Shown here: piece by piece, positions 1 to 5,240 of the stretch
How positions within the stretch are numbered: position 1 is the first letter of the stretch
How the letters are laid out: every line of letters begins with the position of its first letter
Assembly (NCBI GenBank): GCA_026396775.1
Contig: JAPLWD010000063.1
Location: 1 to 8,060 of the forward strand
Length of the DNA: 8,060 nt
From: Candidatus Gribaldobacteria bacterium
GTDB taxonomy: Bacteria > Patescibacteriota > Minisyncoccia > Minisyncoccales > CG1-02-41-26
Direction of reading: 5' to 3'
Position numbers and translations under genes: made by a program
The notes under the pieces: model-generated
What the model saw: the letters and a program-made list of their open reading frames with translations, nothing else
What the model was told of the DNA's origin: nothing
The model's database searches: none

Positions 1-554
1 CCAGAGCCAGAAGAAAAAATCTGTAAATCTTTTTCTTTGGCTCTTACTGTGGCATATGATATTAACTCTGGCCTTATGAAACTACCAGGGTTATTAGCTT
101 GAATGTTTGGGCTTGATTTAACTTTTATAATATCCCACTGGAACCTAATGGTTGGGATTTTTTTAGTTTCATCAATAATCATTCTGATTTTCTCAACTGG
201 GAAACTACTAGGAACGAGATATTTTTCGTTACCATCAAGTTTCCAAACAAAGACAACTTCTTTAGCACTAACGGTTTTACCGCTAATTGAGCCGGTTCCC
301 AAGAAGAAGTCTCCCGAAAATTCGGAATTGACATCATCATTGGCTTTAAAACTGCTTAATTGATGTTCTCCGAAAAACCCAAGATTTTTAAACTGTTTAA
401 TTTTATCTTGGATTAATTCGTAGTAGGATTGAGAAAATACTCCGGAGGTAATCAAATAATCATCTGTTTCTTCGCTCGCTCTTTTCTGCGCGCAAGATGC
501 CAAGTTACTTACCAAGATAGCTACAAAAATCAAAATAACCAATAACCTTTTCAT
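1..554 (-). CDS. Putative lipoprotein of unknown function, C-terminus beyond the window
   Basis: This reading frame stays open for 184 codons and runs off the left edge. The first 21 residues form a classic lipoprotein signal: MKR, a hydrophobic stretch (LLVILIFVAILV) and the lipobox L-A-S-C. Cys21 is the expected lipidated residue, so the mature protein should sit on the outer face of the membrane. The remainder is soluble, with a Phe/Tyr/Ser-rich region (about 35-75), a short FVWKLDGNEKYLVP segment (about 110-122) and an FQWDIIKV segment (about 143-150). I recognise no family. The ATG (554-552) overlaps the stop of the upstream membrane-protein gene as ATGA, so translation is probably coupled and the two proteins may work together at the envelope. 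The signal peptide is seen directly; any function is unknown. Confidence 0.8.
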   Translation of the reverse strand, partial: MKRLLVILIFVAILVSNLASCAQKRASEETDDYLITSGVFSQSYYELIQDKIKQFKNLGFFGEHQLSSFKANDDVNSEFSGDFFLGTGSISGKTVSAKEVVFVWKLDGNEKYLVPSSFPVEKIRMIIDETKKIPTIRFQWDIIKVKSSPNIQANNPGSFIRPELISYATVRAKEKDLQIFSSGS

Positions 555-997
555 TTTTTTGCTCCTTTTTTATGGCCTAGCCTGCTAATTAGTCTCCAGA
601 AACCATAAATCATCAAGGCCAGTACCAAAAAACAGTTTATAGTTACCCCAAAGCGTCCAAATAGGACATACAAAAAATGGGGGTTATAAACTACCAACAA
701 CATTGCGGTTGCGATGGCAATCCACGGCAACCCCTTAGTCCAAATCTTTGGGTTTTCGGCTGCCCGACACAACCCACGAAACAGATTCCGACTGATCAAC
801 CCAATAATCACCAGAATAATCACAACCAGAAAAGCTATGGTTTCTGGTATCTTGAGCCAATGGAAACCAACGGACGAAATAACCAACATAAATCCGACAG
901 CTATCCAAGCCTGCCAGCGATTTCGCCAATGACGCACCAAGATACCAGAAACCAACGAGAACAAGAAAAAAATAGCAAAATAAGCTATCTTCTCCAT
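551..997 (-). CDS. Small polytopic membrane protein of unknown function
   Basis: This 148-aa protein has about five hydrophobic segments (roughly 4-21, 29-46, 51-68, 89-110 and 116-134). Basic connecting stretches (RHWRNRW, SRNLFRGLCR) and a basic tail (RLGHKKGAKK) lie between and after them. I chose the ATG at 997 over a TTG two codons upstream. The sequence GAAAGGA (1010-1004) lies 6 bases before this ATG but directly abuts the TTG. The gene is first of a pair: its TGA overlaps the ATG of the lipoprotein gene by 4 bases. No family motif is recognisable, and transport, immunity or envelope roles are all possible. A plus-strand frame of similar length through the same region (677-1033) is a Gln/Asn/Pro-rich shadow. 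The hydrophobic frame with a ribosome site is the credible one. Confidence 0.75.
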   Translation of the reverse strand: MEKIAYFAIFFLFSLVSGILVRHWRNRWQAWIAVGFMLVISSVGFHWLKIPETIAFLVVIILVIIGLISRNLFRGLCRAAENPKIWTKGLPWIAIATAMLLVVYNPHFLYVLFGRFGVTINCFLVLALMIYGFWRLISRLGHKKGAKK

Positions 998-1055
998 TTT
1001 CAATCCTTTCTCGCCCCATACAAGCGAACTTAAGGTTTAATTTCTATTTAAAAAA

Positions 1056-1116
1056 GAACTTTTCCCACAACTAAATCAACAAACTTAGTTTATTAGTTTA
1101 GTTGTAAAAAAAGTTT
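1056..1116. repeat. Long imperfect hairpin (inverted repeat) in the hicB upstream gap
   Basis: The arms pair around position 1086. AACTTTT (1057-1063) pairs with AAAAGTT (1109-1115). A CCC/AAA internal mismatch follows, then ACAACTAAA (1067-1075) pairs with TTTAGTTGT (1097-1105). A mostly paired AT-rich centre closes the structure. No T-run follows on either strand in terminator position. It lies about 60 bases upstream of the minus-strand membrane-protein gene and could be an operator, a cruciform-forming site or a dispersed repeat. The pairing is seen directly; the role is unknown. Confidence 0.7.
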
Positions 1117-1119
1117 AGC

Positions 1120-1214
1120 GGGAACCAGAATCCTAATTTACTTCATTTCTTTCGTAATTATCACTGTTAGCTATTGGTTATATGCTATTAATTTAGTGTA
1201 AGCTTCTGGTTCCC
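1120..1214. repeat. 95-bp element bounded by 11-bp inverted repeats
   Basis: GGGAACCAGAA (1120-1130) and its exact reverse complement TTCTGGTTCCC (1204-1214) bound 73 bases of AT-rich DNA with no ORF. The core GGAACCAGAA recurs between rnc and nusB (3098-3107), and GAACCAGAA recurs upstream of pyrK (7150-7158), always between genes. This resembles a dispersed intergenic repeat or a small non-autonomous element. No target-site duplication is visible, so mobility is not shown. Confidence 0.5.
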
Positions 1215-1316
1215 ACCACCAAGGATCGTGTGTTTCCTTAGTTCAGATTATTTTTAAATAATAGCATACTTTTTAATAGGTGTCAATAGGCTGAATATCA
1301 CGTCCTCTATAAAAAT

Positions 1317-1346
1317 TTGACACAAGCCCACTGAAAATGATAAAAT
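1317..1346 (+). promoter_or_regulatory. Sigma-70-type promoter of hicBA
   Basis: A perfect -35 TTGACA (1317-1322) is followed by an 18-base spacer and a -10 TAAAAT (1341-1346). Transcription should begin near 1353, giving a leader of only about 12 bases before the hicB ATG at 1366. The leader contains AAAAGAG, a weak ribosome site. HicB-HicA complexes commonly repress their own promoter, but no clear operator palindrome overlaps these boxes. Confidence 0.7.
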
Positions 1347-1365
1347 ATAAACAATAAAAGAGCTT

Positions 1366-1611
1366 ATGAAAAATTACACTTTTAGAGTTATTATTGAGCC
1401 AGACGGAAAGAATGCTTTTCACGGCTTCGTGCCGTCTTTACTAGGTTGCCATACTTGGGGATATTCTATTGAGGAAACAAAAAAAAATCTTAAAGAAGCA
1501 ATCAGATGTCATATTCAAGGCTTATTAAAAGACAAGCAAAATATTCCTCAAGCAGATGAAAGCATGGAGATTATCCAAACCTTTACCGAGAAAGAGCTTG
1601 CTTTGGCTTAA
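1366..1611 (+). CDS. hicB: HicB-family antitoxin
   Basis: This 81-aa protein is the probable antitoxin of a type II HicBA pair, neutralising the mRNA-cleaving toxin encoded next to it. The family pattern is visible. An N-terminal strand (YTFRVIIEPDG), the FHGFVPSLLGCHTWGYSIEE core, and a helix (TKKNLKEAIRCHIQGLLKDK) together match the HicB partial RNase-H-like fold. The protein ends soon after the fold, so it has no C-terminal ribbon-helix-helix or HTH DNA-binding domain, unlike longer HicB proteins. Self-regulation may therefore need HicA or may be absent. The gene has its own promoter, is followed 8 bases later by hicA, and shares its terminator. The order antitoxin-toxin is the reverse of the E. 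coli hicA-hicB order but occurs elsewhere. Confidence 0.88.
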   Translation: MKNYTFRVIIEPDGKNAFHGFVPSLLGCHTWGYSIEETKKNLKEAIRCHIQGLLKDKQNIPQADESMEIIQTFTEKELALA

Positions 1612-1619
1612 TAACCTCT

Positions 1620-1856
1620 ATGCCTAAGCTGCCCGTACTTAAATCCAATCAATTAGTCAAAATACTAAATAAAATAGGATTTTTTGAATTTCACTGTGTT
1701 GGTAGCCATAAGCAATTCAAACATCAAGATGGCAGACGAACAACCATCGCCGTTCATTCTGGGAGAGATGTCCCGATAGGAACGCTTCGGGCGATTCTTA
1801 ATGAAATCAATGTTTCCATTGAAGAATTTGTTAAAATAGCCAAAAACAAAAAATAA
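1620..1856 (+). CDS. hicA: HicA-family toxin (mRNA interferase)
   Basis: This 78-aa protein is the expected toxin of the pair. HicA proteins are small double-stranded-RNA-binding-domain-like ribonucleases that block translation by cutting mRNA. The signature is present: an N-terminal helix (SNQLVKILNKIGF, 9-21) and the strand with GSHKQFKH (28-35), where His30 matches the catalytic histidine. Then follow RRTTIAVHSGRDVPIGTLRAIL and a final helix (VSIEEFVKIAK). Length and all motifs are typical, so the toxin looks intact. No Shine-Dalgarno sequence precedes the ATG, which lies 8 bases after the hicB stop. Translation is therefore probably coupled to hicB, which would keep toxin output below antitoxin output. 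Confidence 0.9.
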   Translation: MPKLPVLKSNQLVKILNKIGFFEFHCVGSHKQFKHQDGRRTTIAVHSGRDVPIGTLRAILNEINVSIEEFVKIAKNKK

Positions 1857-1883
1857 TATTTGTGCTCGTTTTTTTAAGACCCA

Positions 1884-1920
1884 AAAAGCCAATCAAGTGA
1901 TTGGCTTTTGTCTTGTTTTT
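1884..1920. terminator. Bidirectional intrinsic terminator between hicA and rpsP
   Basis: AAAAGCCAATC pairs with GATTGGCTTTT around an AAGT loop (stem 1884-1909). A T-rich tail follows on the plus strand (to 1920). On the minus strand, the A-run at 1883-1887 and the A-rich sequence beyond it supply the U-tract. The site lies between two convergent genes and so can end both hicBA and the rpmF-nusB-rnc-rpsP transcript. Confidence 0.85.
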
Positions 1921-1935
1921 AGAATGACGTTGCGA

Positions 1936-2319
1936 TTAGGCTTCGGTTTTGGCTTCTGGTTCAACGGGAGTTTCTTCTGTAGCCTTAGCTTCTACAACTT
2001 TCGTTTCTACTGGTTTAACAACTGGAGTAGCTTGAGTTTCAGGTTCTTTTTTAGATTTTTTGTGCACGGGTATTTTTTTGCCCTCAATCACCTTTTCTCT
2101 AATTAGCAAGTTATGCACAGTGTCAGAAGCCTGAGCTCCCACCGAAAGCCAATATTGAATTCGGTCAGCCTTTAAATTGCGTTCCTTGGTTTTGGGATTA
2201 ACAAAACCTAAAATCTCAATAAACCGCCCCGCGCGAGGTGGATTTCTTTTGTCGGTTACTAATAATCTAAAAAAGGGTTGGTTGGTTTTGCCGGTTCTAA
2301 TGTATCTAATAGCTAACAT
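1936..2319 (-). CDS. rpsP: 30S ribosomal protein S16 with a low-complexity C-terminal tail
   Basis: S16 binds 16S rRNA and helps assemble the 30S subunit. The 127-aa protein starts with the family core: IRYIRTGKTNQPFFRLLV, the DKRNPPRAGRFIEILGFVNP segment (about 23-41), and the YWLSVGAQASDTVHNLL segment (about 56-72). Typical bacterial S16 is about 80-90 residues. Here residues after about 86 form a Lys/Glu/Pro/Ala/Thr/Val-rich tail, probably disordered. It is the last gene of the rpmF-nusB-rnc-rpsP run, with 20 bases separating it from the rnc stop, and it ends at the bidirectional terminator. No Shine-Dalgarno sequence is visible before the ATG. Confidence 0.95.
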   Translation of the reverse strand: MLAIRYIRTGKTNQPFFRLLVTDKRNPPRAGRFIEILGFVNPKTKERNLKADRIQYWLSVGAQASDTVHNLLIREKVIEGKKIPVHKKSKKEPETQATPVVKPVETKVVEAKATEETPVEPEAKTEA

Positions 2320-2339
2320 ATGTTTATAATTTTATCTTT

Positions 2340-2801
2340 TTAATTCCAATTTTTAACTTCTAAGCCCTTTCTGGCAGCCGCCTCTTCGGCCTCTTGTTTA
2401 GATAGCCCTTCACCTTCGGCCACCTTTTCTTTATCCAGAAACACTCCCACGATGAAACTTTTAGCATGATCGGGCCCCCATTCTTTCAAAACAGCATAAG
2501 AAGGAGTAATTTTAGCTTTTTCTTGAGCTTGCTCTTGAAAAAACGATTTAGCATCTCGGTGTGATCCTTCTTTTAAAATGGCAGGCAACTCTGTGATTAA
2601 ATAAGTTTCAATAAACTTTTTGCATTCTGCGTAGCCTTGATCAAGGTATAAAGAGCCTAAAAAAGCTTCAAAGGCATTCGCTAAAATGTATTGCCTCGCT
2701 TTACCAGTATCCTTGGCCTCCCCTCGGCTCAACAATAAATAATCTTCAAAGCCTAGGTTTTTAGCTAATTTAGCTAAAGATTCACCAAGGCCGCTCGCCA
2801 A
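2340..2801 (-). CDS. rnc: Ribonuclease III, C-terminal part (reading frame broken)
   Basis: This frame carries the second half of RNase III: ESLAKLAKNLGFEDYLLLSRG, then RQYILANAFEAFLGSLYLDQGY with the metal-binding Glu of FEAFLG, then a complete double-stranded-RNA-binding domain. That domain runs from about DAKSFFQEQAQ to EAEEAAARKGLEVKN and includes PSYAVLKEWGPDHAKSF. The only upstream start candidate is a TTG at 2801 with no ribosome site, lying within codons of the other frame, so this part is not an independent gene. It follows the N-terminal part (2774-3022) in the next frame. Joining the two with 7 extra bases gives a 229-residue enzyme, the normal length for the family. As written, no single frame encodes both the catalytic and RNA-binding parts. 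Confidence 0.85.
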   Translation of the reverse strand: MASGLGESLAKLAKNLGFEDYLLLSRGEAKDTGKARQYILANAFEAFLGSLYLDQGYAECKKFIETYLITELPAILKEGSHRDAKSFFQEQAQEKAKITPSYAVLKEWGPDHAKSFIVGVFLDKEKVAEGEGLSKQEAEEAAARKGLEVKNWN

Positions 2802-3022
2802 TTAGTTAGCTCTCCTTCGGGGTTATGATAATTTTTGTACAAATTTTCAGTCACCACCAACTCTAACACGGCATCACCTAAAAATTCTAATCTTTCGTTT
2901 TGGTCTAAATAAAATTCGGGGTTTTCGTTTAGATATGATCTATGAACAAACGCTTGAATTAAAAAATCTTTATTCTTAAATTTAACCCCTAACTTTTTTT
3001 CTAATTCTGAATGATCTTGCAT
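2774..3022 (-). CDS. rnc: Ribonuclease III, N-terminal catalytic part (reading frame broken)
   Basis: RNase III cuts double-stranded RNA and processes rRNA precursors. This 82-aa frame has the start of the catalytic domain: QAFVHRSYLNENP (23-35) and the signature NERLEFLGDAVLELVV (42-57). Glu46 and Asp50 match the metal-binding residues of the motif. It then reads GELTNWRAALVNL and stops at a TAG (2776-2774). Homologues normally continue RAALVN-G-E-S/M-L, and that continuation is present in the neighbouring frame just downstream. The break is best explained by loss of one copy of a 7-bp tandem repeat, GGTGAAT, at 2780-2786. The gene lies between nusB and rpsP. The ATG at 3022 has no clear Shine-Dalgarno sequence. 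Confidence 0.88.
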   Translation of the reverse strand: MQDHSELEKKLGVKFKNKDFLIQAFVHRSYLNENPEFYLDQNERLEFLGDAVLELVVTENLYKNYHNPEGELTNWRAALVNL

Positions 3023-3032
3023 TAACGCTTAC

Positions 3033-3090
3033 AATTTCTAATTTTTAATTTCTAATTTTTAATCAATGACTATCTCAAAATTAAAAATTA
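3033..3090. repeat. AT-rich 14-bp tandem repeat with an overlapping hairpin, between rnc and nusB
   Basis: AATTTCTAATTTTT occurs twice in tandem (3033-3046 and 3047-3060). TAATTTTTAAT (3053-3063) pairs perfectly with ATTAAAAATTA (3080-3090) across a 16-base loop. In the minus-strand mRNA this hairpin lies in the nusB-rnc spacer, just ahead of rnc. It could be a dispersed intergenic repeat, a weak attenuator or an RNA-processing site. No U-tract in terminator position is evident. Confidence 0.65.
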
Positions 3091-3114
3091 AGAATCAGGA
3101 ACCAGAAATTATTT

Positions 3115-3585
3115 TTAATTCTCTTTAGCCTCGGGCACGACTTCAGTAACCTTGTCATTGCTTTCGGTAATATCCAGCTCTTTATACACTGTGCCCAAAA
3201 CCCCATTAACAAACTTGCCCGAACTTGCCCCACCAAAGTTTTTAGCCAATTCGATGGCTTCGTTAATGGCAACTTTAGGTGGAACCTCGTTTTTATCTTC
3301 GTATAAAAGTTCAAACAAACCCATTCTTAATACATTTCTATCCACCAAGCTTAATTGACTAATGGGTCGTTCAGGGGCTGAACTGTGAATAATATTATCT
3401 AGCTTTTCTAAGTTATCGCAAACCCCTTTAACTAGTGATCTGGCAAAATCTTTCTCGTCAAACACGCCCCCAAAGGTATCTAAATTGCGATCAATAATAT
3501 CTAGCGAGCTATTCTCTTTATTATAAAAATCCCATTCATATAAAGATTGTAAAGCGATAGAACGAGCTAAATGACGCGATGCCAT
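3115..3585 (-). CDS. nusB: Transcription antitermination protein NusB
   Basis: NusB pairs with ribosomal protein S10 (NusE) on boxA RNA and supports antitermination and rRNA synthesis. The 156-aa protein is intact. It has the N-terminal [17 protein letters not shown] helix (4-20), [15 protein letters not shown] (81-95), and the C-terminal [26 protein letters not shown] block (105-130), all diagnostic of the all-helical NusB fold. A Glu/Val/Asp-rich tail of about 19 residues follows and is likely disordered. It lies downstream of rpmF and upstream of rnc on the same strand, so the operon combines ribosomal proteins with rRNA transcription and processing factors. No strong Shine-Dalgarno sequence precedes the ATG, so it may be translated by coupling or by an SD-independent route. 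Confidence 0.95.
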   Translation of the reverse strand: MASRHLARSIALQSLYEWDFYNKENSSLDIIDRNLDTFGGVFDEKDFARSLVKGVCDNLEKLDNIIHSSAPERPISQLSLVDRNVLRMGLFELLYEDKNEVPPKVAINEAIELAKNFGGASSGKFVNGVLGTVYKELDITESNDKVTEVVPEAKEN

Positions 3586-3835
3586 ATGTATTAAAGTTGT
3601 TAAAAGAAAACTTAAAACTTTTGCTTAGACAATTCTTCCATCGTGGGTGGCTTTTTTGCTTTTTCTTCTTTTTGAACTTCTTTTTATAAAATCCGCAATT
3701 AGCACAAACTGTATGTGGCAAAATCAACGCCTTACAGTGAGGGCAAGGGGTTAAGGTTTTTTCCTCCAAATAAATATGCATCCGCCTTTTATCTCGGCGC
3801 GATTTTGTATGTTTTTGTTTTGGTACACCTCCCAT
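3536..3835 (-). CDS. rpmF: 50S ribosomal protein L32, frame probably shifted near the C-terminus
   Basis: L32 is a small zinc-binding protein of the large ribosomal subunit. The first 50 residues are a good match: [20 protein letters not shown], then two CxxC-type zinc pairs, CPHC (31-34) and CANC (44-47), then GFY. As written, the frame continues as [19 protein letters not shown] and into the start of nusB, for 99 aa in total. This is too long for L32 and unlike it. Reading one base out of phase after the A-run gives [24 protein letters not shown] and a TAA at 3614-3612, a 74-residue protein that ends before nusB. GFYKK-EV matches the usual L32 continuation. I therefore infer one missing A in the run at about 3682-3686, or -1 slippage there. 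First gene of the operon; no Shine-Dalgarno sequence before the ATG. Confidence 0.85.
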   Translation of the reverse strand: MGGVPKQKHTKSRRDKRRMHIYLEEKTLTPCPHCKALILPHTVCANCGFYKKKFKKKKKQKSHPRWKNCLSKSFKFSFNNFNTYGIASFSSFYRFTIFI

Positions 3836-3869
3836 AATGTTTAAATTTAATATTTAGAAATTACGCCCC

Positions 3870-3903
3870 CTGTCATCCTGAGGCACCAGCCGAAGGATCT
3901 CTT
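3870..3903. repeat. Palindromic intergenic repeat of the TCATCCTGA...GAAGGATCT type
   Basis: ATCCT (3875-3879) pairs with AGGAT (3894-3898). A tandem G-A/A-G mismatch follows inside, then GGC pairs with GCC around an ACCA loop. The flanks GTCATCCTGAG and CGAAGGATCTC match a palindromic intergenic sequence that I recall from many unrelated bacterial genomes. It lies in the gap between rpmF and the NagB-like gene, inside the predicted rpmF leader. No coding potential. Confidence 0.55.
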
Positions 3904-3946
3904 GAGTTATATTTAACTTCTCTAAAAGCCAGTAAAGTATGTTTTT

Positions 3947-3975
3947 AGAATACCAAATAACCCCTTTTTTTGCAA
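3947..3975 (-). promoter_or_regulatory. Possible promoter of the rpmF-nusB-rnc-rpsP operon
   Basis: On the minus strand, TTGCAA (3975-3970) and TATTCT (3952-3947) are separated by 17 bases. Each box matches 4 of 6 consensus positions. Transcription would start near 3940 and give a leader of about 105 bases containing the palindromic repeat. The spacing is ideal but the boxes are weak, and AT-rich DNA yields chance matches. Confidence 0.35.
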
Positions 3976-4077
3976 CCCCCTATCTACCTTTTACTCTTGC
4001 TTTTAGTAGAAAAAAGTTGTAAGGCTAATTAGAGAGTCAATTCCTTATTGTTACTGTGTAAAAATTAGGAGGTCAAG

Positions 4078-5031
4078 ATGAAAAAAACAGATTTCATCAA
4101 AGCGTTACAACCACAGGTGTTCATTGAAAAAACAACTAAAAAAATGGCTTATCAAGCCACTCTTGAATTTTGCAGGACAATGGCAAGCATCACAAAAGAG
4201 GGAAAACGTTCTTTTAATCTTTGGGCTTCGGCAGGTTCTATGATTGCCTTTCAAACGGTGTTGCCAAGCACAGCTTTGCAATTCAATTATGTTATTCATG
4301 CCATCAAAGATGCAATTCATATGCAACTAGATGATTACGTTGGTCTTCCAAAATTTGATGAAGCATCATTTGGATACGACTTAAACCGACGGGTTTATAA
4401 TCCGTTTGGAATAGAAGCACAAAACATAATTTATTTTGATACCTCTGTGGGCATGCCTGCGGCGATTTATTTACAAAATGCAATTATGCGTGGTGATAAT
4501 AAAGAAGAGATAAAAGAGAGTACAAGAACATTAAAAAATGCTCTGCAATATTATCTCTACACAAAACTGCCCAAGCAAATTGAAGAGGCAAAAAAAGAAA
4601 CTGATATAACGGTTGCTGTAATTGGCATAGGGGTTGACTACCATCTGGCGTTTGTTGAGCCTAAATCGCACTTAATCAAAACCCAGAAACCAGTAGGTTT
4701 AGCCGAACTTACAGAGGTTTCAAGGAGGCAACAAGTTGAGCTAGACAAAAGGTTTGCTTCTTTGTGGAAGGTGCCAAAGTATGCCCTATCGGTCAGTTTA
4801 AAAACTATTCTAGAGGCTGATAAAATATTTGTCATAGTACCATATGAAGCAAAGGCTGATACTCTCGCCAAATTATTCAGCAGTTTAAATGGCTCCTACG
4901 GTGATATACAAAATGATATTGTAGCCTCCTATTTGTTCAGGGAAGATATTTTACCAAAAACTAAATTCTTTTTTGACTACGACTCAATCTCAAAGTCGGA
5001 AATCTTGCAAAGCCTAGCTAATACAAGTTAA
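4078..5031 (+). CDS. Divergent NagB/RpiA-fold protein (glucosamine-6-phosphate deaminase or 6-phosphogluconolactonase-like)
   Basis: This 317-aa protein has the landmarks of the NagB family, whose members isomerise and deaminate glucosamine-6-phosphate or hydrolyse 6-phosphogluconolactone. WASAGSM (49-55) sits where the phosphate-binding SGGST loop belongs. MQLDDYVGLP (82-91) matches the deaminase LDEYVGL motif, with Asp85 as the catalytic-base equivalent. GIGVDYHLAFVEP (183-195) matches GIGPDGHIAFNEP and keeps the Asp, His and Glu (187, 189, 194). ALSVSLKTILEADKIFVIVPYEAKA (236-260) matches the late conserved segment. Differences are the altered phosphate loop, Y for G at 188, and an N-terminal region of about 45 extra residues. 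It is cytosolic, with no signal peptide. AGGAGGT (4067-4073) precedes the ATG by 4 bases. It stands alone with its own terminator. Fold confident; substrate uncertain. Confidence 0.8.
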   Translation: MKKTDFIKALQPQVFIEKTTKKMAYQATLEFCRTMASITKEGKRSFNLWASAGSMIAFQTVLPSTALQFNYVIHAIKDAIHMQLDDYVGLPKFDEASFGYDLNRRVYNPFGIEAQNIIYFDTSVGMPAAIYLQNAIMRGDNKEEIKESTRTLKNALQYYLYTKLPKQIEEAKKETDITVAVIGIGVDYHLAFVEPKSHLIKTQKPVGLAELTEVSRRQQVELDKRFASLWKVPKYALSVSLKTILEADKIFVIVPYEAKADTLAKLFSSLNGSYGDIQNDIVASYLFREDILPKTKFFFDYDSISKSEILQSLANTS

Positions 5032-5051
5032 CAAAAATATAGCATTAGTAT

Positions 5052-5100
5052 AATCCTTTTTCATTTCCATACAAAAATGGAGTGAAGAAGGATTTTTTAT
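5052..5100 (+). terminator. Intrinsic terminator of the NagB-like gene
   Basis: AATCCTTTTTCATTTCCAT pairs with ATGGAGTGAAGAAGGATT, with a few G-U pairs and one bulge, around a short A-rich loop. It is followed by TTTTTT (5093-5098). It lies 20 bases after the stop codon. The stem is long and the U-tract clear. Confidence 0.88.
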
Positions 5101-5205
5101 TTCTTTACCTTAAGCTCAAAGCTTCCCCAGTGAATTTTACAAAATCAATTTTAGCTCTCCCCATATTGCCTACTTAATGCAACTTATTGCTATTCTAGGT
5201 CTTCT

Positions 5206-5234
5206 TTGCTAGCTTTAGATTAGCATGTTAATAG
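5206..5234 (+). promoter_or_regulatory. Possible promoter of the structured RNA
   Basis: TTGCTA (5206-5211), a 17-base spacer, and an extended -10 made of TG (5226-5227) plus TAATAG (5229-5234). Start of transcription would be near 5241. The -10 hexamer is poor on its own and the extended TG helps. The main support is position: the upstream gene already terminates at 5100, yet a second terminator follows at 5377 on the same strand. Confidence 0.35.
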
Positions 5235-5240
5235 CCTCAT

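Noticed and set aside
677..1033. 118-aa plus-strand frame opposite the membrane-protein gene
   Set aside because: Gln/Asn/Pro-rich composition with no motif and no ribosome site; it mirrors the credible hydrophobic minus-strand gene.
1120..1214. Insertion sequence
   Set aside because: There is no transposase and no visible target duplication; only short inverted ends are present.
3033..3060. CRISPR-like direct repeats
   Set aside because: The two 14-bp copies are directly adjacent with no spacers, and no cas gene is present.
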